Below are positions 60,792 through 64,000 of a stretch of DNA of 64,000 bases, piece by piece (within the stretch, counting starts at the first letter, position 1; the number at the start of each line of letters is the position of its first letter). A program made the translations under genes and the position numbers. Below the pieces are notes generated by a model. That model was not told the DNA's origin. It saw nothing but the letters and a program-made list of their open reading frames with translations, and did not search any database. The DNA lies in NCBI GenBank assembly GCA_015075165.1, contig JABTUY010000005.1, positions 310,001 to 374,000 on the forward strand, in the 5' to 3' direction. This stretch comes from Ideonella sp. (GTDB taxonomy: Bacteria; Pseudomonadota; Gammaproteobacteria; Burkholderiales; Burkholderiaceae_C).

Positions 60792-61868
60792 ATGCGTTTC
60801 ATCTTCAAGACCGACTACGACCAGGACATCCGGCTCGTCAAGCACGGTGGCCAGGCGTTCTGGTACGCGCTGCTCGGGCTGCTGCTGCTGGCGGCGCCGT
60901 GGTCGGTGGGCGACTACTGGCTGACGCAGCTGTCGTTCATCCTGATCTACTCGATCGCCGGCCTCGGCCTGATGGTGCTCGCCGGTTTCACCGGCCTGGC
61001 CTCGCTCGGGCACGCGGCGTTTCTCGGCGTCGGCGCGTACGCGCACGTGTTCCTGCTCGGGCTGGGCTGGCCGTTCCTGCTGGCCATCGCCAGCGCGGCG
61101 GCGCTGGCGGCGTCGGTGGGCGTGATCGTCAGCCTGCCGGCGATGCGCGTGAAGGGCATCTACCTGGCGATCGCCACGCAGGCGTTCGGCTTCATCGTCG
61201 AGGAGGTGTTCGCGCGCTGGGAGAGCGTGACCGGCGGCAACTCGGGCAAGAGCGTGTCGGGGGTGGTGCTGTTCGGTCACGAGATCGGTTCGGGCGAGGG
61301 TTTTTACTACCTGTGCCTCGCGCTGTGCGTGCTGGCGACGCTGGGCGTGCTGAACCTGCTGCGCTCGGGCACCGGCCGCGCGTTCATCGCGATCCGCGAT
61401 TCGGAGATCTCGGCGCAGAGCATGGGCATTGCGATCGCGCGCTACAAGACGCTGGCGTTCGCGATCTCGGCGGCGCTCACCGGCGTGGCCGGCGCGCTGT
61501 ACGCGCACAAGCTGCGCTTCATCTCGCCCGACCAGTTCGGCGCGCTGCAGTCGATCGAGCTGCTGCTGCTGGTGGTGGTGGGCGGTCTGGGCTCGGTGCA
61601 CGGGGCGTTCCTGGGCGCGATCTTCCTGATCGCGATGCCGCAGCTGATCGCGGTGAGCAAGGATCTGCTGCCCCCCGCGATCGGCCAGGCCAGCGGCCTG
61701 CAGGCGCTGGTGTACGGCCTGGTGCTGGTGGGCATCGTGCTGTTCGAGCCGATGGGGCTGTACGGCCGCTGGCTGAAGATCCGTACCTACTTCCAGCTCT
61801 TTCCGTTCTACCGGCGCGGCATGTTCAAGCGGCAGAAGGCGTTTACCAAGTCGGAGCGGTTGCGGTGA
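60792..61868 (+). CDS. livM: Branched-chain amino-acid-type ABC transporter permease LivM
   Basis: A 358-residue LivM permease with about ten membrane helices. GLGLMVLAGFTGLASLGHAAFLG near residues 55-78 and VKGIYLAIATQAFGFIVEEV are family signatures, as is FIAIRDSEISAQSMGI in the ATPase-contact loop. The ATG at 60792 follows the repeat-bearing gap. It works with LivH, LivG and LivF; the substrate may be an amino acid, short amide or aromatic acid. Confidence 0.92.
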   Translation: MRFIFKTDYDQDIRLVKHGGQAFWYALLGLLLLAAPWSVGDYWLTQLSFILIYSIAGLGLMVLAGFTGLASLGHAAFLGVGAYAHVFLLGLGWPFLLAIASAAALAASVGVIVSLPAMRVKGIYLAIATQAFGFIVEEVFARWESVTGGNSGKSVSGVVLFGHEIGSGEGFYYLCLALCVLATLGVLNLLRSGTGRAFIAIRDSEISAQSMGIAIARYKTLAFAISAALTGVAGALYAHKLRFISPDQFGALQSIELLLLVVVGGLGSVHGAFLGAIFLIAMPQLIAVSKDLLPPAIGQASGLQALVYGLVLVGIVLFEPMGLYGRWLKIRTYFQLFPFYRRGMFKRQKAFTKSERLR

Positions 61869-62565
61869 GGCGCTTCGATCGTGCGGCGCGGCGCGGCGGG
61901 CGGTGCCCGGTGTGGGCTCATGATGTCGCGGTCGGCCCTGCGGGCCGACTTCGCTGCGCTGCTCGCGTCACGAGGGCGGCTGCGGTACCGCCGTCCGCAG
62001 CCCTGAACGGGCTGCGAACTTCACGGCGTCCTCGCCGGTCCGGCGCCTGCGGCGCCAGACGTCCACGGCGCGGCTTGCAAGCCGCGCCGGCTCGCCAGGC
62101 GGACAAGAGTCCGCAGGGACTCTTGCCCGTCCGGGCTCGCCCCCTTGCATCGCTGCGCTGCTCGCCGCGCCATAAATCGCCCACCCCGGGCACCGCCCAC
62201 CGCGCAGAACCACTGGTGGCGTGCCACGAGGAGGTATGCCACGGTGGTGCCAGCAAAGCCGCGGGCGGGTGTGCGCCGGCAGCGACATATGCGGCGCCGA
62301 GCAGCGCAGAGCGCATGGCCGCGCGCGCGCAGCGCGCGCAACGTGTTCTGACTCGTCGCGATTGTTTGAGCGTAGCGAACGAAGTGAGCGCAGCGAGTTT
62401 CGCGACGGGCCATGCGATCGAGCAGCGCAGGGAACCCCTCGCGCAGCGAGGGGCTGCCGCATTCGAGCGCCGGCGCATACCCGCTCGCGGCTTTGCAAGC
62501 TCGGTCGACGCAAGCCCGAACTCAGCGGCTCCACGCAACACCTCATTGTCGGTAACAGGCAACCG
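61869..62565. repeat. 697-bp mosaic of palindromic units inside the liv operon
   Basis: No gene is visible. Clear hairpins include 61931-61949 (8-3-8), 61978-62002 (8-9-8), 61997-62015 (7-5-7), 62042-62056, the perfect 24-bp palindrome 62066-62089, 62104-62125 (9-4-9) and 62435-62453 (8-3-8). A 52-bp unit at 62355-62406 is bounded by GTCGCGA and TCGCGAC and has internal AGCGnAGCGA steps. Several of these resemble REP-type units that I recall from Burkholderiales intergenic DNA. Confidence 0.65.
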
Positions 62566-63402
62566 ATGAGCAACAGCACCCCAACACCGTTGCTCTCCGC
62601 TCGCGACCTCAGCGTGCGCTTCGGCGGCGTGCTCGCGGTCAGCAAGGTCAGCTTCGATGTGCAGCGCGGCGAGGTGTTCACGCTGATCGGGCCCAACGGG
62701 GCCGGCAAGACCACCGTGTTCAACCTGATCAGCCGTATCTACAACCCGACCGGCGGCGAGCTGGTGTTCGAAGGGCAGCGGCTCAACGACCTGGCGCCGC
62801 ATCGCATCGCCGCGCTCGGCATCGCGCGCACATTCCAGAACATCGAGCTGTTCGAGTACGCCTCGGTGCTGCAGAACCTGCTGATCGGCCACCATGTGCA
62901 CCAGCGCGGCGGCTTCGTGCACAACCTGTTGTTCACGCCCAGCGCGCGCCGCGCCGAGCGCGAGGCGCGGGCGCAGGCCGAGGCGGTGATCGACCTGCTC
63001 GACCTGCAGCACCACCGCGACGCGCTGGTGCACGGGCTGCCGTACGGCGTGCGCAAGGTGGTGGAGGTGGCGCGTGCGCTGTGCATGCGGCCGAAGCTGC
63101 TGCTGCTCGACGAGCCGTCGTCGGGCCTGAACGTCGAAGAGACCGAGGACATGGCCTGGTGGATCCGCGACATCCGCAAGGAGCTGGGCACCACCGTGCT
63201 GATGGTCGAGCACGACATGAGCCTGGTCTCGCGCGTGTCCGATCGCGTGCTGGCGATGAACCAGGGCGAGGTGCTGGCGCTCGGCACGCCGGCCGAGGTG
63301 CAGGCGCACCCGGGCGTGATCGAGGCCTACCTCGGCTCCACCGACGACATGGCGTCGCTGCGGCGGCGCACGGCCGGGCCGGCGGAGGCGGTCGCGCGAT
63401 GA
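62566..63402 (+). CDS. livG: Branched-chain amino-acid-type ABC transporter ATPase LivG
   Basis: A 278-residue ABC ATPase. Walker A is LIGPNGAGKTTVFNLI, Walker B LLLLDEPSSGLN, and the H-loop is VEHDMSL; LPYGVRKVVEVARAL replaces the common LSYGxQ signature. The LivG-type insertion RIAALGIARTFQNIELF is present. It starts after the 697-bp palindrome-rich gap from livM and overlaps livF by four bases. It may therefore have its own promoter or depend on read-through from livHM. Confidence 0.92.
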   Translation: MSNSTPTPLLSARDLSVRFGGVLAVSKVSFDVQRGEVFTLIGPNGAGKTTVFNLISRIYNPTGGELVFEGQRLNDLAPHRIAALGIARTFQNIELFEYASVLQNLLIGHHVHQRGGFVHNLLFTPSARRAEREARAQAEAVIDLLDLQHHRDALVHGLPYGVRKVVEVARALCMRPKLLLLDEPSSGLNVEETEDMAWWIRDIRKELGTTVLMVEHDMSLVSRVSDRVLAMNQGEVLALGTPAEVQAHPGVIEAYLGSTDDMASLRRRTAGPAEAVAR

Positions 63403-64000
63403 ACGCCAGCCCCGCGCCCGAACTGCTGGTGCTCGCCAACGTCGAGAGCGCGTACGGCCCGATCCGCGCCATCCGCGGCATCAGCCTGAAGGTGCGCAAG
63501 GGCGAGATCGCCACCGTGCTCGGCAGCAACGGGGCCGGCAAGTCGACCATCCTGCGCACGATCTCGGGCGTGCTCGACCCCACGCGCGGCAGCGTGCAGT
63601 TCGACGGCCACGACATCACCGCGCACGAGCCGTCCGATATCGTGCGCCGCGGCCTGATGCACGTGCCCGAGGGGCGCGAGGTGTTCCCGCTGCTGTCGGT
63701 GCACGACAACCTGATGATGGGCGGCTACACGCGGCACGACCGCGACGCGCTGATGCGCGATCTCGAGGCGGTGTACGGCTACTTCCCGATCCTGCGCGAG
63801 CGCGCGCGGCAGGACGCCGGGCTGCTGTCGGGCGGGCAGCAGCAGATGCTGGCGATCAGCCGCGCGCTGATGGGCGCACCGCAACTCGTGCTGCTCGACG
63901 AGCCGAGCCTCGGGCTGTCGCCGAAGCTGACGCGCGAGATCTTCGAGATCGTGGTGCGCATCAACCGCGAGCGCGGCACCACGATCTTGCTGGTGGAGCA
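63399..64000 (+). CDS. livF: Branched-chain amino-acid-type ABC transporter ATPase LivF, 5' part (cut by window edge)
   Basis: The first about 200 residues of LivF. Walker A is VLGSNGAGKSTILRTI, the signature LLSGGQQQMLAISRAL, and Walker B LVLLDEPSLGLSPKL; GLMHVPEGREVFPLLSVHDNL is diagnostic for LivF. It overlaps the livG stop by four bases (ATGA). The gene runs off the right edge; only the H-loop and C-terminus are missing. A LivK-type binding protein may follow. Confidence 0.93.
   Translation, partial: MNASPAPELLVLANVESAYGPIRAIRGISLKVRKGEIATVLGSNGAGKSTILRTISGVLDPTRGSVQFDGHDITAHEPSDIVRRGLMHVPEGREVFPLLSVHDNLMMGGYTRHDRDALMRDLEAVYGYFPILRERARQDAGLLSGGQQQMLAISRALMGAPQLVLLDEPSLGLSPKLTREIFEIVVRINRERGTTILLVE

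Noticed and set aside
62221-62565. N-terminal extension of livG through the palindromic region
   Set aside because: The product is repeat-derived (ERSERSE-like); LivG homology starts at the ATG at 62566.
1-64000. CRISPR array, tRNA, rRNA, prophage or insertion sequence
   Set aside because: No regularly spaced repeat-spacer pattern, RNA gene or transposase/integrase signature was found on reading both strands.

Overview
The window looks like chromosomal DNA of a high-GC betaproteobacterium, most likely order Burkholderiales. The grounds are uniform, very GC-rich codon use, tripartite tricarboxylate (TctABC-type) transporters, ChrB/ChrA, a homogentisate cluster, an indolepyruvate ferredoxin oxidoreductase pair, and palindromic intergenic repeats of a type I recall from that order. 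I see no rRNA, tRNA, CRISPR array, transposase or phage gene. The genus cannot be fixed from the sequence alone.

Layout. 1-1.4 kb: 5' part of an OmpR-type response regulator, then a Phd/PIN toxin-antitoxin pair. 1.5-9.7 kb: MATE exporter, chromate operon (chrB-chrA-rhodanese-ATP-grasp protein) with a perfect palindrome ahead of chrB, an HtrA/DegP protease and a sulfatase. 9.8-16.3 kb: a 1130-residue SARP/BTAD-type ATPase regulator followed by an OsmC protein, a methyltransferase and a flavin oxidase. 16.4-24 kb: a two-component system, a second large winged-helix ATPase regulator divergent from a ferritin-like diiron protein, and a trifunctional fatty-acid oxidation protein. 24.5-31.7 kb: OpgH glucosyltransferase, IorA/IorB-like oxidoreductase, a tautomerase and a VapBC pair. 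31.7-37.6 kb: homogentisate dioxygenase cluster with a divergent IclR regulator. 37.7-46.2 kb: gshA, a DapA-like aldolase, MFS transporter, hybrid histidine kinase, acyltransferase and a SAF-domain oxidoreductase. 46.3-57.7 kb: TctCBA transporter, Crp/Fnr regulator, oxalyl-CoA decarboxylase, formyl-CoA transferase, a ketopantoate-reductase-like gene and an ADP-forming acyl-CoA ligase. 57.7-58.3 kb: a broken VapBC pair. 58.5-64 kb: a metallo-hydrolase and livH-livM-livG-livF, the last cut by the window edge.

How the parts work together. The clearest unit is the 46-58 kb oxalate region. A Crp/Fnr regulator with an FNR-like recognition helix sits beside oxc. Three copies of TTGAC-N4-GTCAA lie upstream of tctC, oxc and the acyl-CoA ligase. 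In each case a -10-like hexamer starts 30.5 bases from the box centre, the spacing of class II FNR/CRP activation, which suggests one regulon for uptake, CoA activation, transfer and decarboxylation. Both large ATPase regulators also have matching DNA: three in-phase direct repeats (11-bp period before osmC; 10-bp period before the diiron gene).

The gene-poor gaps hold most of the unexplained structure: a long imperfect inverted repeat at about 49.8-50.2 kb, a 27-bp inverted repeat after gshA, a perfect 78-bp tandem duplication that includes the frc stop codon, T-rich 14-15-bp repeats in the acyl-CoA ligase leader, and a dense mosaic of palindromes inside the liv operon.
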